From Phlebotomus papatasi (taxonomy: Eukaryota; Arthropoda; Insecta; Diptera; Psychodidae): a DNA stretch of 64,000 nt. The DNA is taken from the NCBI RefSeq assembly GCF_024763615.1, contig NC_077223.1, positions 47,244,627-47,308,626 on the forward strand, read 5' to 3'. Below the pieces are notes generated by a model. It did no database searches. It was given only the letters and a program-made list of their open reading frames with translations, and had not been told where the DNA came from. Position numbers and translations under genes: made by a program. This document shows, in pieces, positions 1 through 12,020 of the stretch (position 1 is its first letter; every line of letters starts with the position of its first letter).

Positions 1-1650
1 CTATATTTATTATCAGTACGAAACTTAAAATTAAATTTCTCAACTTTAGCAAAACCTTTGAAGAAAACTTTATAAACGATTGACTGTTTCTCGTAATAGG
101 ATGTCGCATGATGTGTTATAGAACATTATCGATATATAACTTTTATTATTGCTCGAATTTCAAGAAGGAGTAGGTTGATGGAACACCTTAGCCATTATCA
201 TGACTGTAGTCGTTTTCAATACATTTCGTCGGTTCCATTCAATACTACGATATCTGAAATTGACAAATTTTAACGAGAATCGTATTAAAATGGGAAATTA
301 CTATCCTGACTTAATACATACTATGTGTCTTAATACTGGCTATTAAAATGTATTGCTATACACGTAAAATGAATTAACACTATTATAGTGTGTAATCTTT
401 CTCTTTATATATTTATTATAGTGTTAAATGTTATTATTCTCTTTATTATAGTGTTAAATTTGAAAAAAATGTTTAATTTAAAGTTGTTGAATTTGGAGTT
501 GTTGAATTTAAAAATTGTTGAATTTTTGTATGTAAACTCAAAAATTGTTGAATTTTCATTTCATTTATTTTAGTTTTTTTTTGCCTTTTTAGACATTTGT
601 AATGTTTTTTTTCCTGTACTCGGGATCCTCCCTAATGCGAGATAATTACATCTGATGCTCGGATCTTCACGATATATTTATTATGCATATAATTATTTGA
701 TGTTCTATATGACTTTTGCCCAATGAAAAGCATCTCGACTGAAGTATATGTCTTAAATGGAAATTCAACAATTTTTACACAACTTTTGTTTAAAAATTTA
801 ACAACTTTGGTTGAAATACACAAGGCTTCACACTATAATAGTGTGAAAAATTATGTTCAAACTATAATAGTGTTAATTTTTGATCATGTGACAAAAGTAC
901 CATAAAGTTGTGTATTTTTTCACACTATAACAATGTGAAAACTATAATCGTACTATAATAGTGGTAATTTTTAGAATTTTTCAACACTTTTAAATTACAA
1001 AACATTGTTGAAATTTTTTTATGACCAAATAGTGAGAAATTTTACACAGATCGCAATTAAATAATTAATTTATCCGATTTCACATTATAGTGTTAAAATA
1101 TTACACATTTTCAAATTAAACAACGATGTTGAAAATCTGTCAACTATAATAGTGGTAATTTTCAATCACGTGACAATAAATTACCAAATTTTTGTGCATT
1201 TTTTAAACATTTTTAAATGAAACAACTAAAATGGTCGATTTTGCACTATTATGTAGTAAAATTTTACACATTTTTTACCTGTGTAGGTCAGATTCATTCA
1301 AGGAATATGGGAAAAAAATTGAAGTGTTTAAAGTTAAGCTTTGAACAAATACGAACAAATGACAAAATTTTACGAACATTTTTTTGTGTGTTTACAAACA
1401 TTTACGAACAAATGTAAGTCTGCCATAGGATTTCACAAACATTTGCGAACAATTTTACAAAATATTTTTTTCTGTGCAGTATTTCTTGATTAGCAGAATT
1501 TCTGGGCTATATGGTGGGTTGCAGTTACGGGTCACATATTGGATGATGTTATTTTCAAAATCTTATGGGGTCCTTGGCATTGTGACAGGCTAGGTCTGGC
1601 CAGAACATTGGAGGAATGTCGTGGTCACGATAAAGCGGTAGAAGATGCTT
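1..1650. repeat. AT-rich flank with recurring CTATAATAGTG motif
   Basis: No gene is visible here. From about 380 to 1250 a short motif around CTATAATAGTG, often as the near-palindrome CACTATAATAGTG, recurs irregularly (for example near 820-850, 865, 945-965 and 1143). Between 480 and 560 a GTTGAATTT word repeats in tandem. This looks like a decayed minisatellite or the inside of an AT-rich foldback element. I could not define its ends. The short open frames here are compositional accidents. Confidence 0.5.
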
Positions 1651-1653
1651 TTA

Positions 1654-2900
1654 CCGTGTAAACAGACGGAATTTCCACGGGAATTCCCACGAGCAAATGG
1701 TAAATTTGCTATACAAGCGCCCTCTGCAAAAGTGCACGAAACTGCCCGAATGTCTTGAAATATTTTGAATTTCAAATGGAAATTTTCCGTTGGAGGGTGA
1801 AATATTCAATTTTCTAAAATGGAAAAAAGCTATCTCGCTCGAGATAGCTTTTTGCTTCCGGAGAATTCCGAAAATTTAATTTGGAGTGTTTTTAAGCAAA
1901 TAATATATGAAAAAACATGTAAAATCTCCTGTAGTGATCAAAACATTGATTTTAAAAGCAAATTTGAAATCGAATAATAATACTATAATAATTTTGAAAG
2001 GATTAGTGTTTCTGGATTAAATTAAATATTCATCAATAACATTTCAGAAGAGGTTTAAATGATTGGAAAGGCAGATTCAAAATTTATCTTTTTCAATAAA
2101 TCCCATTATTAAAAAATGTAAAGAATATAATAATGTAAATAAGGAAATACAAAGAATAGTAAGAACTATCGAAGTTCACTGATGAAAATTACAGCCAGAA
2201 ACCATATAAACTGCCTTTTCGGATATAAAATATTACTTCAATATTTTTTATTGTTTACTTTTTTTTGGAAATAAAATTTTAAAATATTTTACAGTCTTCT
2301 TGTTTTTTTAAAACAATTTGTATTCAATTATTATACAATTAACTAATTTTTGTAAACATCTCTGTTCCGAATGAATTGACTGCTTGGTCACCCAAGGATA
2401 TTTTATACATTTTCTTCCAACACTTTATAAAATTTTAAATTATCAGCACTACAATTAAACGAAAATTAATCAATAGGTCCTATCAGCAAAGATATCCAAA
2501 GCCTGTCGTTGATTTATCCACTTTAATTGGGGGTTTTTGACAAGATATTTACGCTATAACAACGTTTCTAATCATTTCTCGAGATATTTTAAAAGATTTT
2601 CCATGAAATTTATTAATAGATAATATTACTAATATCCTTGTGGTATAATAAAGCCACTTTAATAAAATAAAGTACGTAAAATATCTTCTAAATACACATT
2701 CCGTTATTTATATTCGGAAAAAACAAAATTTGAAATTCAAATCTTCGGAGCATTTTTGTGTTGCGCTTGAAGTCCACCAGAGGCGCATAGAGCGGATGGT
2801 AAAAATTTGACAGTTCAATATGGGAATTTCCATCCGGAATTCCCATCCGGAATGGAAAATCTCATGGGAATTCCCGTGGGAATTCCGTCTGTTTATACGG
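1654..2900. mobile_element. TIR DNA element Q, copy 1 (TTA target duplication)
   Basis: A DNA element about 1.25 kb long. It starts CCGTGTAAACAGACGGAATT and ends with its near-perfect inverse (…CCGTCTGTTTATACGG), flanked by TTA at 1651-1653 and 2901-2903. Just inside each end are repeated GGGAATTCCC-like words. A 14-bp-stem hairpin with a 2-base loop lies at 1824-1853. There is no transposase frame, so it is non-autonomous. Its right 615 bp recurs at 10538-11155 with only about seven differences by eye. A 3-bp TTA duplication suggests the CACTA/CMC group, but that is inference. Confidence 0.75.
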
Positions 2901-3018
2901 TTAAAGGCACAAATCTCGGGGTTCATTTCATTGTGCCCACCATGAAAAACTCTTGGCTCCTACGGGCACAGGTGTAAATCGCCATCAAAAACACGATTTT
3001 TTTGGAAACTTCGAATAG

Positions 3019-3331
3019 CTCTTGAATCTGTACTCCTTAGGTACACGAATGCCAGCTTTTCTGTTCTTGTTCCATCTGTTGATCTCTGGATGCCGTGACC
3101 TGAGTACCTGTCGGGCCTTATGGTTAGGAGGGGGGGGGGTCGGCCAGGGTTCGGGGACTCCTAGTGCCTAAAGTTAACGGCGATTGCCGTTACAGAACGC
3201 TTTTTGCTAAGGGCGTTACTATTTTTAATGACCTCCCGAATGACAAACGCTCTTTTCTAGCTGCCATTCGTAAATTTTTTCAAACTTTTTTGACTTTTCT
3301 CCATTTAGTTCTCCTTGCTCTTTGCTGTTGA
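3019..3331 (+). pseudogene. Jockey-like non-LTR reverse transcriptase C-terminal fragment
   Basis: Translation on this strand gives the familiar RT tail of jockey/CR1-type non-LTR elements. A hydrophobic helix (FLFLFHLL) is followed by a frameshift at the G-run near 3130. The frame then continues through a VRGLLVPKVNGDCRYR segment to FAKGVTIFNDLPNDKR and an IRKFFQTFL tail, stopping at 3329-3331. The x-FNDLP-x block and the following basic helix are typical of these C-termini. An AATAAA lies near 3443, then AT-rich sequence. This is a 5'-truncated, frameshifted relic. The exact clade is uncertain. Confidence 0.5.
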
Positions 3332-3349
3332 TTCTTAAATTTCTTTTGT

Positions 3350-4580
3350 TTTTGTAATTTTTTCTCTCTCTATTGTTATTTTCTTCTATTTTTTTCGCTT
3401 TTCCTTCTTCCACATTTGTAAAAGGGGTGACCCTATTATTGTGAATAAATAGTAATATATGTATTAATATTAATATATCCCCTAAAAATAAATTTTCATG
3501 CGACCGTTTATATTTATATATATCCCACAGTCATTAAAGGACATAATTTTAGATTTCCAGAAAAGGTTTAATGCATAGATAAAAATTGTAGCAAATTCAT
3601 AAACTAAAAACCTATTAGGTATAAAACATTTTAAATAATAAATTTTTCTGTGTGAAACAAAATAAAATTTATATGGAATTTTTATTGTTCTGAGACATTC
3701 AATCCTTTTCAAGTTTCAAAAGTCAAAAACATATCAATATCAATATCTCACATGGATTTATGTATACATTTTTCCATACCGATATCATAAAGTATCTTAT
3801 GGGGACTGATTTTTATCGAGAGTTACAAGTTTGTAGAAAATTCTTCTGTACACATAGGTAATACAGCTATATTTTTACCTTAAAAATTCTATAAACCCTG
3901 CCATTGGATGATTGCAAAAAAAAAGGAAAAGAAAATTGTACTCCAACAAATCATGTTATTTGAAATTTGATGAATATGTTAGGAAAATTTCATTTACCTT
4001 AATATAAATACATATTTCAAAGAACATACATATATTTTACATGACAAAAGGATTTATGTAAGTTAAGTTCGTTTCGGCTAGTATTTTAAAAGGAAAAAAA
4101 AAACTTTTTTTGTTGAAAAACGAGTTACAAAATTTCTTCAACATCCATGTTCAATAGAAAAGTGACAAAATTGTGATAGTAGTTTAGAGATTCATTTGCA
4201 TTCATTCATTCTTGACAGAAGTTATTGTTATATTCAGTCATTTGTTAGTCGAAATATATATAATCTCATCTACATGAATAATGTTTCAAGTAAGTTTTAC
4301 CCCCTCTTTTGCTATATTCACCAATTCCCTTCGGAGCTCTAAAATATTATACCAGAAAGCCTGAGAGTTGGGAATGAGAAATTTCACTTTTAGTAAATGT
4401 ATGTCTCATTTTGCCAGTTTTGTCTGTTTTAAATATAGAGTAACATTAATTTAAATTTCCCCCAGAATATTCATTAAGAATGAAACAGGCAATTAGTTCA
4501 TGATATTTTCACAGATTATTGCCTTAAATATTAAAATATTTTACCCTTGTTATGCAACCACTTTGAGCACATTAAATAAA
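3350..4580. other. AT-rich intergenic stretch, nothing recognised
   Basis: About 1.2 kb of AT-rich sequence with poly-A and poly-T runs and TTCATT repeats near 4200. The open frames are short and low-complexity, and I see no TIR pair or coding signal. Confidence 0.5.
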
Positions 4581-4584
4581 CACA

Positions 4585-6020
4585 GCCAAGTAACACAGCT
4601 TGAGGTGCTAACGACCTCGACTGCTCTTAAGCTGGGCCTCAAGTTTGCTCAGTCTGACGACCCAATCATGCGCCAGCTGGGCGAGGCCCCGGAAGCCCTG
4701 AAAAAGCTAGAAAATCTCGCAAGGGCCGCGGCCATTGAATGGCCAGTGACAACAACCCGGGCCGTCGAGAACTACAAGGCTCGAGAGCGGCGAAGCATGC
4801 TGGAGTCATGGGCTGTGAGCCGAACGCAGGGGAGCGCTGTTCATGCTTTCAGGAACTCTCGAGAGAGCAATCAATGGCTCTTTCGGCCAGAGCTATTGAA
4901 GCCAGCCAAATATCTCACGGCACTTCGTGCGCGAACAAATAATCTTGGCAACAAGGTCGCCACGGCCAGATATTTGGATCACCAGTCAATAAACTGCAGG
5001 AGATGTGGCGCTCTACCCGAGACGCTCGGTCACATTTTGGGTCTCTGTACCCACACCAAAAACAGAAGGATCCGGCGCCACGATATGATCAGAGACATGA
5101 TCACGGAGGAAATGGCGAGGAAGGATCCGGGGGTAGTGCTCAGTAAAGAGCAAACCTTCTCCCTCCCCGACGGCAACCGTCTCCGCCCCGATCTGGTGGC
5201 AAAGAACCAGGATGGGGTCTTTGTGGTGGATGTCACAGTCCGCCACGAGGATGGGGACGGGCTTGCCCAAGGGTTCAGGGACAAGGTTGAGAAATATAAT
5301 ACCCTTCTTCCCGTAGTACAGAGGCTGTACAACACAACCTCTGCCTCGGTGGTGCCCATTGTAGTGGGCACAAGGGGTGCAGTACCCCTAGAAACGGTGG
5401 AGGGTTTAAAACGCCTTAAAATAAACACCAAAAGGTTTACAACCACCGTTTCGATTACCGCCCTCCGCTCATCAATCGTTATTTATAACGAATTCATGGA
5501 CTATGGAGGGCGGTTGAGGTCAGACGTTGGGGTTAGTGATTCCCAAACACACTGTAACGTCCCATGAGTGTTAAATGTCAGTCCTGACTTTTTATGGACT
5601 GTTTTATTTAACTTATTCGTGTGTCGTCCCCGATTTAAACAAAAGGACAAAAAAAAAAACACGGAAATCCGTAAACCATCTGTGATACAAAAATCTGGGA
5701 TAACATCTAAGAAATATTTTGTAATGTTTCAATGTTATTTATTTATTTATTTATTTATTTGTAGTATTTATAGTGTGTTCTTCTGACCTTCAGAAAAAGA
5801 AAACCTAGAGGCGGGTGTAGTCAATGGGGGACAGTCATCAGACAAACCCCAAGCCTCAATCCTTAGGGGGTAAGGCGAACGAGCAGCGTGATGGAAGATC
5901 CACGCTCAGAATCCCCAGCCGCTCCCTACGAAAATGAATATTTGGCAACCGGGCCCAAAGAAACCGGAAAGTCCGGCTACCTTTTAATAGCCGCAAAAAT
6001 TAAAAAAATTAAAAAAAAAA
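4585..6020 (+). mobile_element. 5'-truncated R2-type non-LTR retrotransposon
   Basis: GC content rises sharply at about 4590 and falls again near 5990, marking an inserted element. It holds the C-terminal coding part of an R2-type ORF (4590-5567). A roughly 430-bp 3' region follows, including a TATTTATTTATT run at 5737-5760, and ends in an A-rich tail near 6000-6020. Everything 5' of the RT thumb is missing, as expected from incomplete target-primed reverse transcription. I could not identify a target-site duplication. Confidence 0.75.
4590..5567 (+). pseudogene. R2-type ORF remnant: zinc knuckle plus restriction-like endonuclease
   Basis: An uninterrupted frame of about 325 codons encoding the C-terminal part of an R2-clade protein. 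Visible motifs are a C-x2-C-x8-H-x4-C zinc knuckle (codons from 4995) and a PD-(D/E)xK-like endonuclease core. The core has RPDL at about 5183-5194 and VVDV about 12 residues later near 5222, followed by a K-rich helix. In this family the endonuclease nicks DNA to prime reverse transcription. The RT domain itself is absent. The in-frame AT-rich codons upstream, from 4500, are flanking DNA and not element sequence. There are no internal stops, so the insertion is fairly young or the fragment was lucky. Confidence 0.75.
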
Positions 6021-7176
6021 TATACCTGAACATCCATTAATGAGGTAGCTTTAAACTTAATATACATTCTTCACAAGTTTCAAACAATCCTTAAATTCTT
6101 CCACAGTAGATATGGGGTTATTTGAGAAATTCTTGAATACTTCTTGATATATCAAAATATTGTAATTTAAGACATATTATAATCAGGGTTCTGTTGAAAA
6201 TTTAATATTGTATTTCCATTCATACATTTTTTTTATCATTACAATTGTCTATAAAAAAAATCTCTTGTTCTGTGATTTAAAACTTCTTGATCGTCCGATA
6301 CAATAAAAACTTTTGCTTCCCTATTAACTAGAGTTACCTAGATTAATTTAAAACTAAATGAATTAATTAGAGTATATTATCCAAGCTGGTTGTTTCACTT
6401 GGAAAAGCAAAAAGGAGTGTTTTTTTTTAGAGAGAGAAACTTTGTTTGGTCTTTGAACAAGATATGTAGGGGGAAGTATGAGCTTTTTGGAATTTAAAGT
6501 CTGTGTTTCCGTTTACTTGGGTTAAGGGTGGAAAAGCCCAACAGAGCCGCAGAAGGAAAACCCCTAAGTAAATATTAAATGAAATGTTCTCTAAAACCCT
6601 TCTCCGTTCACCAAATAACCCCTCACTTGACCAAGCTATAAGCACACGAGGCGGAAAATCACCCAGAGATATGGTATAAAAGTCATGAATTGTAAGGATT
6701 CTTAATTAAAATTAACTCTACACTATAATAGATTAATATTTGCGCTGAAAGATAATCAAATAGTACCATTTACTTAAATCGCTCCTCATGCGAAAGACGA
6801 AAATGCATTTATTATATTATATTTCCCAAGTTACTCAGTCCAATTGAGGTTTGACCGGGTTGACTGGAAAAGACCTCTCCCAGACGTAATCTTCTTAATG
6901 GCATCTCTCTAAGTTCTTTAGTTAGTATTTTGCGCCCAAGTACCCAGATCAAAGGGACCATTGAGACACAAAGATATCCCTGATTTCATCCCAGTTTAAT
7001 TTAACACTCCTTCAATTCCATCGCGTCCACTTAAACTTTAGCATCTTTTAAGTGTTCCCATCAACTCTAAAAATTGTCTCAGACCAGGCACACCCCAAAA
7101 CTGGAGAGAATGAAATATTCTGAGTATCAACATGAGCCACATCATCATAAAACTGAGTATCTGTGAATTCATTGCG
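6020..7176. other. Intergenic sequence, nothing recognised
   Basis: Non-coding AT-rich DNA. Two or three short open frames on the minus strand (6427-6645, 7038-7244) show no domain. The 6850-7176 part may belong to the degraded RT fragment just downstream on the minus strand, but frames are broken. Confidence 0.4.
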
Positions 7177-7461
7177 TCACTCGCGGTTTCTGCGGGGGGA
7201 ACTGAAGAATTTAGGTTTAGAAATGAGAAAGTGCTGAAAATCACCCTGGGAATTGTGTTGAAAAGGAGGCATATAACCCTCTGACATACACATTATAGTA
7301 TCGTCTGCATACATATGTATATAGCTATCAATTTGAACCACCTGTTGTGCGTGCAGAAGGCACACCCCATGAAAACTCAGTGGGAGGGTTATTATGGAAT
7401 TTTCTTTGGAGCTTTCACGTATATTTGGAAAATAAATGGATTCATGTACATGTACAATCAA
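7177..7461 (-). pseudogene. Possible degraded non-LTR reverse transcriptase fragment with YADD
   Basis: The minus-strand frame contains IHMYADDTIMC, which matches the RT catalytic box (Y-A-D-D preceded by a hydrophobic strand) of non-LTR retrotransposons. It is preceded by a segment that could be a degraded PQG-type motif. Flanking frames are broken and I cannot extend the homology with confidence. The four-residue core is short, so chance is possible. Confidence 0.35.
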
Positions 7462-7705
7462 TATTCCATAATTTTCACTACCAGGACTAATAAATTAATG
7501 CGGTATTACAGAATCCTCAGGAAATTCACTAATTTATCAGAAAATGTATACATTTTACAAACCACCTCCTATTTTTCTTGCATTGTAAAAAGGAAAACAT
7601 GATATAAAAAATGTTTCGGTTGGTAGTTACATCATGAAATAATAATATACAATGAAAGTGAATGAAATTAAAAAAGAAATATATTCAAAAATGAATCAAA
7701 ACGTA

Positions 7706-8244
7706 GGGGAGACTGGGGCAGAGCTTGTCAAAACGCATATTTAATTCTTTCACGAGCTCTGGGAAAGCTTAAACGTTTTATAATGAGCATATTCTTATAG
7801 GAAATTTACTGCTCTACAACATTGCAGAAGACTATTTTCCCCTATCTCGAAAGAAATGTGATTTTCGAATCATTTTCTAAAAGTCGATTTTGTGGAGATT
7901 CTCAAAATTGTTGGGGCAAATTTCGTCAGTCTTCAGATAATTTGTGACGTTTTACTCTTGAAAACGTTAAAAATATCAAATAGACATATTTTTATAGGAA
8001 ATTTATTCCTCTACAACTTTGTCGAAGATAATTTTTCTCTATCTTAACGAGAAATGTGCTTTAATTAAGCTAATCAGTATTGATATTTTCTGTAAGCCAA
8101 ATATTCCAAAAATAGGGCTCAAAATTTCATTATTATTTATTTTATATAATCCATCCGAGAATCCCTTGAAACTTTGTCTCTTTTATTTTAGAAAATAGTG
8201 AATATTGAAATTTTCGTTTTGACAAATTTTGCCCCAGTCTCCCC
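7706..8244. mobile_element. TA-flanked MITE, GGGGAGACTGGGGC family, 539 bp
   Basis: It starts GGGGAGACTGGGGCA and ends TGCCCCAGTCTCCCC, with TA on both sides (7704-7705, 8245-8246). There is no coding capacity. It shares its 14-bp terminus with the elements at 20905, 45982, 46574 and 52397 but differs inside, so it is a related subfamily. Confidence 0.85.
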
Positions 8245-8759
8245 TACCATATTTTTTATCGTTTTTTTACGTTTAGACATGAATGAACTTTTGAAGAAAG
8301 TGTATCAGAATTGCTTGAACTCCATAGAGAGAGCAATGCATAAATATATAATTACTCGATTTTGAGACATACACCAAACTAAGATCAATTAAGAGGGTAG
8401 CTTGAAGTTTGTGGTATTTAGGTACGATCATCCTAGAAATTTTTTGTACAAAATAGATATGTATAAGAATAATTTCTGTTATGTACTTTGTATAAAAAAA
8501 AATCTAGGCCGATCAAATCTACACACACTTCATATCCTTTTAAGTGAATTTCATTGGGTGTATGTATATAGGGTTTCTTGATACCTCTCAGTTCCTATTT
8601 TCTTTTTTTTACTAATCAAACACACTCATTTTCTGATTGAAACACAAGGTTGTTATTTTATTGTATAATAAAATGAAACGTTAGGTGTTTTTATTGTTTT
8701 TAAACAAAAACATTGCATAAAAGAAGAAAAGGGACAGATAATCCTAACCGGCTTATGTA

Positions 8760-10537
8760 GGTGAGATTCTTAACGTGAGCTAACTCGGAGTGCATGCAAA
8801 TTCGATTTAGAGCTGAAGTTGGGAGACGCCATTCAGTTATCTTGAATCAAATTCGTGAAATTATACAAATTTTGTATTTAAACCAAAATATCAAGGATTT
8901 GGATGAACTGACAGAAAAGTGTTATATGGGTGAAATGTAGACCAGAATGTTCTCTATAATTTTCCTATAGAACATGATCTCATCGATTACTCAGAAGCCA
9001 AGATAAGCGAGGTTTTTTGTTTCTTAACTCGTTTTTTCATCCAGAGTGCCCCAAGGAGTCATTTGTTGAACTTCAACTATATCAAAGAATTGTTGTATTT
9101 TGTGGGACTTTCCATTTAAAACCCTATTTTAAGTGTCTTGGTGGAGTAGAGGCAGTCAAATTGGCATCTGAGTGATTTCAAAGCGTTATTATGGGAAAAA
9201 TCATTTTTTTCACACTTAAACGGCAAAATCGGAGTGATAGCGTAGTCTGAGCGGAAAATGATGTATGGACGAAATGTAGAGACAAATGTGTTCTACAATT
9301 GTGTCGAAGTAATCATCAAAATCGGTTTAGCGACAGTCGAGATAATTGAGGTTATGTGATATTGAAATTGGTTTTTCGACTGTGGCGCCCCTGGTGTTGG
9401 TCTCACGAAGTTCAAATATTCTAGAAAGTTGTAGCATTTGGTGAGATCTTTCGTTTAAGCCCTCATTCATCAAAATCGGTCATTTTGAATTTTGATTTTT
9501 TGAATTTTGTGAACTTTGACCCCTCATATCTCCGGTTCTGTTTTAACCACAGCGCGCTTATGCACCATTTTGGAAACGTCCTAGACTGGACTACAACATA
9601 CTAAAATTTCATTAACTTGCACAATGCCGTTTTTGAGAAAAGTGACTTTGAATTTCGATGAATTTTGACGCTATCACAGCGCCACCTGTGGTGACTTCTT
9701 GAACTTCCATCTGAAAGTGCTCATCGAGACGAAACCAAAAAGGTAAAATTTAGGTCGCTATGTTAATTAGAACCGGAGATAGAGGCCGGTCAATGTTCGA
9801 ACTTTGACCCCTTATAGCTCGGGTCAGGGGTTTTAGATCGACTTAAGGTTTTTTTTGTTTGATAGGTATAATCAACGGCTACAACATACTAAATTTTCAG
9901 CCCGATGCACAATGGAATTTTTGAGTTATTTAACTTTTAAGATTTAAAAATTTTCTTTTTAAAAAAAGCGCCCCTAGCGGTGGTTTTATGAACTTGGGTT
10001 GTTAGAAGGGGAAGTGGCATTTCACGAGAGCTTTCCAAAAAGCCCTCACTTTTTAAATTCTGACAATTAGAACCGGAGTTATGGCCATTTTAAGAAATTT
10101 TTTTTGGACCCTTATAGCTTGGGTCAGGGGGGTCGGGGGACCTTAAGTTTGGTATTGATGGAAAGCTCTAAGGCCCAGCTATAACATACTAAAATTTGAG
10201 CCCGCTGAATGCCATAGGGGCGGAGCTATTGAGAAAACAAAAAAAGGGGGTCTTCAAAATGGCGGAAGGAGGGGTGGGGGGTGGGGGGTCAATGCACCAA
10301 GTTGCAATTTTCACCCGATATATAACCTTTGCCGAAAATCGCAAGTCGATATCTTTTTTAGTTTAGGAGCTATTAAGCTCCAAAGAGCGGCCGGCCGGCC
10401 GGCCGGGAACGTAACTTAGCCACATATATATTCGGAATCAGGAAGTGGCGAAACACATTTTGGCCAAGTTTGAGGTCGATCGGACGACATGAAATTTTGT
10501 TAGGATTATAGTAGGTGAGATTGTTAAGAATCTCACC
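8760..10537. mobile_element. Non-autonomous TIR element R, 1.78 kb, TA-flanked
   Basis: The ends are GGTGAGATTCTTAAC and its exact inverse GTTAAGAATCTCACC, flanked by TA (8758-8759, 10538-10539). The right end is also a hairpin in its own right (10511-10539). The interior repeats diverged blocks of the form 'CTTATAGCTCGGGTCAGGGG' and 'ACAACATACTAAATTTTCAG' three or four times between 9480 and 10200. It carries G-runs at 10260-10290 and a (GGCC)n tract at 10388-10405. No transposase frame is present. It abuts the truncated Q element on its right, apparently having inserted into it. Confidence 0.65.
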
Positions 10538-11155
10538 TAATATTTTACAGTCTTCTTGTTTTTTAAAACAATTTGTATTCAATTATTATACAATTAACTA
10601 ATTTTTGTAAACATCTCTGTTCCGAATGAATTGACTGCTTGGTCACCCAGGGATATTTTATACATTTTCTTCCAACACTTTATAAAATTTTAAATTATCA
10701 GCACTACAATTAAACGAAAATTAATCAATAGGTCCTATCAGCAAAGATATCCAAAGCCTGTCGTTGATTTATCCACTTTAATTGGGGGTTTTTGACAAGA
10801 TATTTACGCTATAACAACGTTTCTAATCATTTCTCGAGAAATTTTAAAAGATTTTCCATGAAATGTATTAATAGATAATATTACTAATATCCTTGTAGTA
10901 TAATAAAGCCACTTTAATAAAATAAAGTACGTAAAATATCTTCTAAATACACATTCCGTTATTTATATTCGGAAAAAACAAAATTTGAAATTCAAATCTT
11001 CGGAGCATTTTTGTGTTGCGCTTGAAGTCCACCAGAGGCGCATAGAGCGGATGGTAAAAATTTGACAGTTCAATATGGGAATTTCCATCCGAAATTCCCA
11101 TCCGGAATGGAAAATCTCATGGGAATTCCCGTGGGAATTCCGTCTGTTTACACGG
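10538..11155. mobile_element. TIR element Q, copy 2, left end missing
   Basis: Collinear with 2284-2900 of Q copy 1, with roughly seven substitutions or indels by eye. It ends in the same …CCGTCTGTTTACACGG terminus. The left two thirds of Q is absent. Element R sits exactly at the breakpoint. Confidence 0.8.
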
Positions 11156-11185
11156 TGACAGTGAATATTTGTATCGACTGAAGTA

Positions 11186-11802
11186 CAGTGCCCGCCAGGG
11201 GCATGACATTCCCTATGTTTCCCATATGTTTCTAGCGAGCCGAAAAAACTTTTGAGTTTATTTGCTGTTTTCTGTTATTGTAGAATAAATTATCAAGAAA
11301 TACTAATACAAAAGAGAAGCCAATTTAATAACGAAGAGGCAACCGAAAACCCTAAATTGTCAACCTACGTAGTTTTGGAGATATCTCGTGAAATGTGTAC
11401 GAAAACGGGGAAAAAATTACTCTAAAACCGGTCGCATTTTTCAGAGCTAATGTCACCCCCCTGGTGCCCGCTCTCTAATCCGGATCGGCGTAATCCGGAT
11501 GAGTTATTGACGGTTACATTTAAAATAATTTTGAGGTCATGCATGCATCTGTCTTCGTCTTCACCAATGAAAATGAATAATTATCCTGTGATGTTTTTGT
11601 TTAATAAATGAAGTATAATAGCATAGAATTCTCTAATTATGTCTTTTTAATCTTCTTTAAAACTTTTATTTTAATTCAACAAAAAAAAAAACCTTGTAAT
11701 ATATTTTCGAGACGTTGAACAGATTCAAAAAATCCATCCGGATTATGAAGCGGACATCTGTCATTATGTCTCCCAATCATCCGGATTACAAAGCGGGCAC
11801 TG
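11186..11802. mobile_element. Tc1-like MITE Y, split by a hAT-like MITE
   Basis: It starts CAGTGCCCGC and ends GCGGGCACTG, flanked by TA (11184-11185, 11803-11804). A CAGTGC start with a TA duplication is typical of Tc1/mariner elements. Secondary inverted words ATCCGGATTA lie inside both ends (near 11477, 11495, 11736 and 11779). A 268-bp second element interrupts it ten bases from the left end. There is no transposase. Confidence 0.75.
11196..11463. mobile_element. hAT-like MITE X nested in Y (8-bp target duplication)
   Basis: It starts CAGGGGCATGACATT and ends AATGTCACCCCCCTG, an imperfect 15-bp TIR. It is flanked by perfect 8-bp direct repeats GTGCCCGC at 11188-11195 and 11464-11471. The repeat belongs to the terminus of Y, so X inserted into Y. 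The CAGGG terminus and the 8-bp duplication fit hAT. Confidence 0.8.
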
Positions 11803-11950
11803 TACCACTTTCATGCCGAAACTCGTTCTTGTACCAGCCTCTAGTGTTTAGGCAGTTCACTTTTTTTTGTCAATATACACCATTGACATTACTATTCACT
11901 GAACGAATTCAAAGCCGATATGGCATGAGAAACCTTTTTCTGCTGCTGCT

Positions 11951-12020
11951 CAGCTTTGTAACCCGAGAACTCACAGTCATAGAGGTCATAGAGCTACTAC
12001 TCTATCCACTGACCCACTTG
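11951..12020 (-). repeat. tRNA-like head of a SINE (low confidence)
   Basis: On the minus strand GTGGGTCAGTGGATAGAG (12000-12017) resembles a pol III A box. About 40 nt later GAGTTCTCGGGTTACAAAG (11953-11972) resembles a degraded B box. The spacing matches a tRNA-derived SINE head. I could not fold a full cloverleaf, so it is not called as a functional tRNA. Similar B-box fragments occur near 17857, 54968, 60690, 61195 and 61465. Confidence 0.35.

Noticed and set aside
5013..5446. Minus-strand frames of 85 and 138 codons
   Set aside because: Shadows of the R2-type coding frame on the opposite strand.
6427..6645. 72-codon minus-strand frame
   Set aside because: No recognisable motif, and the surrounding frame is broken.
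10388..10405. (GGCC)n tract as a possible regulatory island
   Set aside because: Very short simple repeat inside transposon R.
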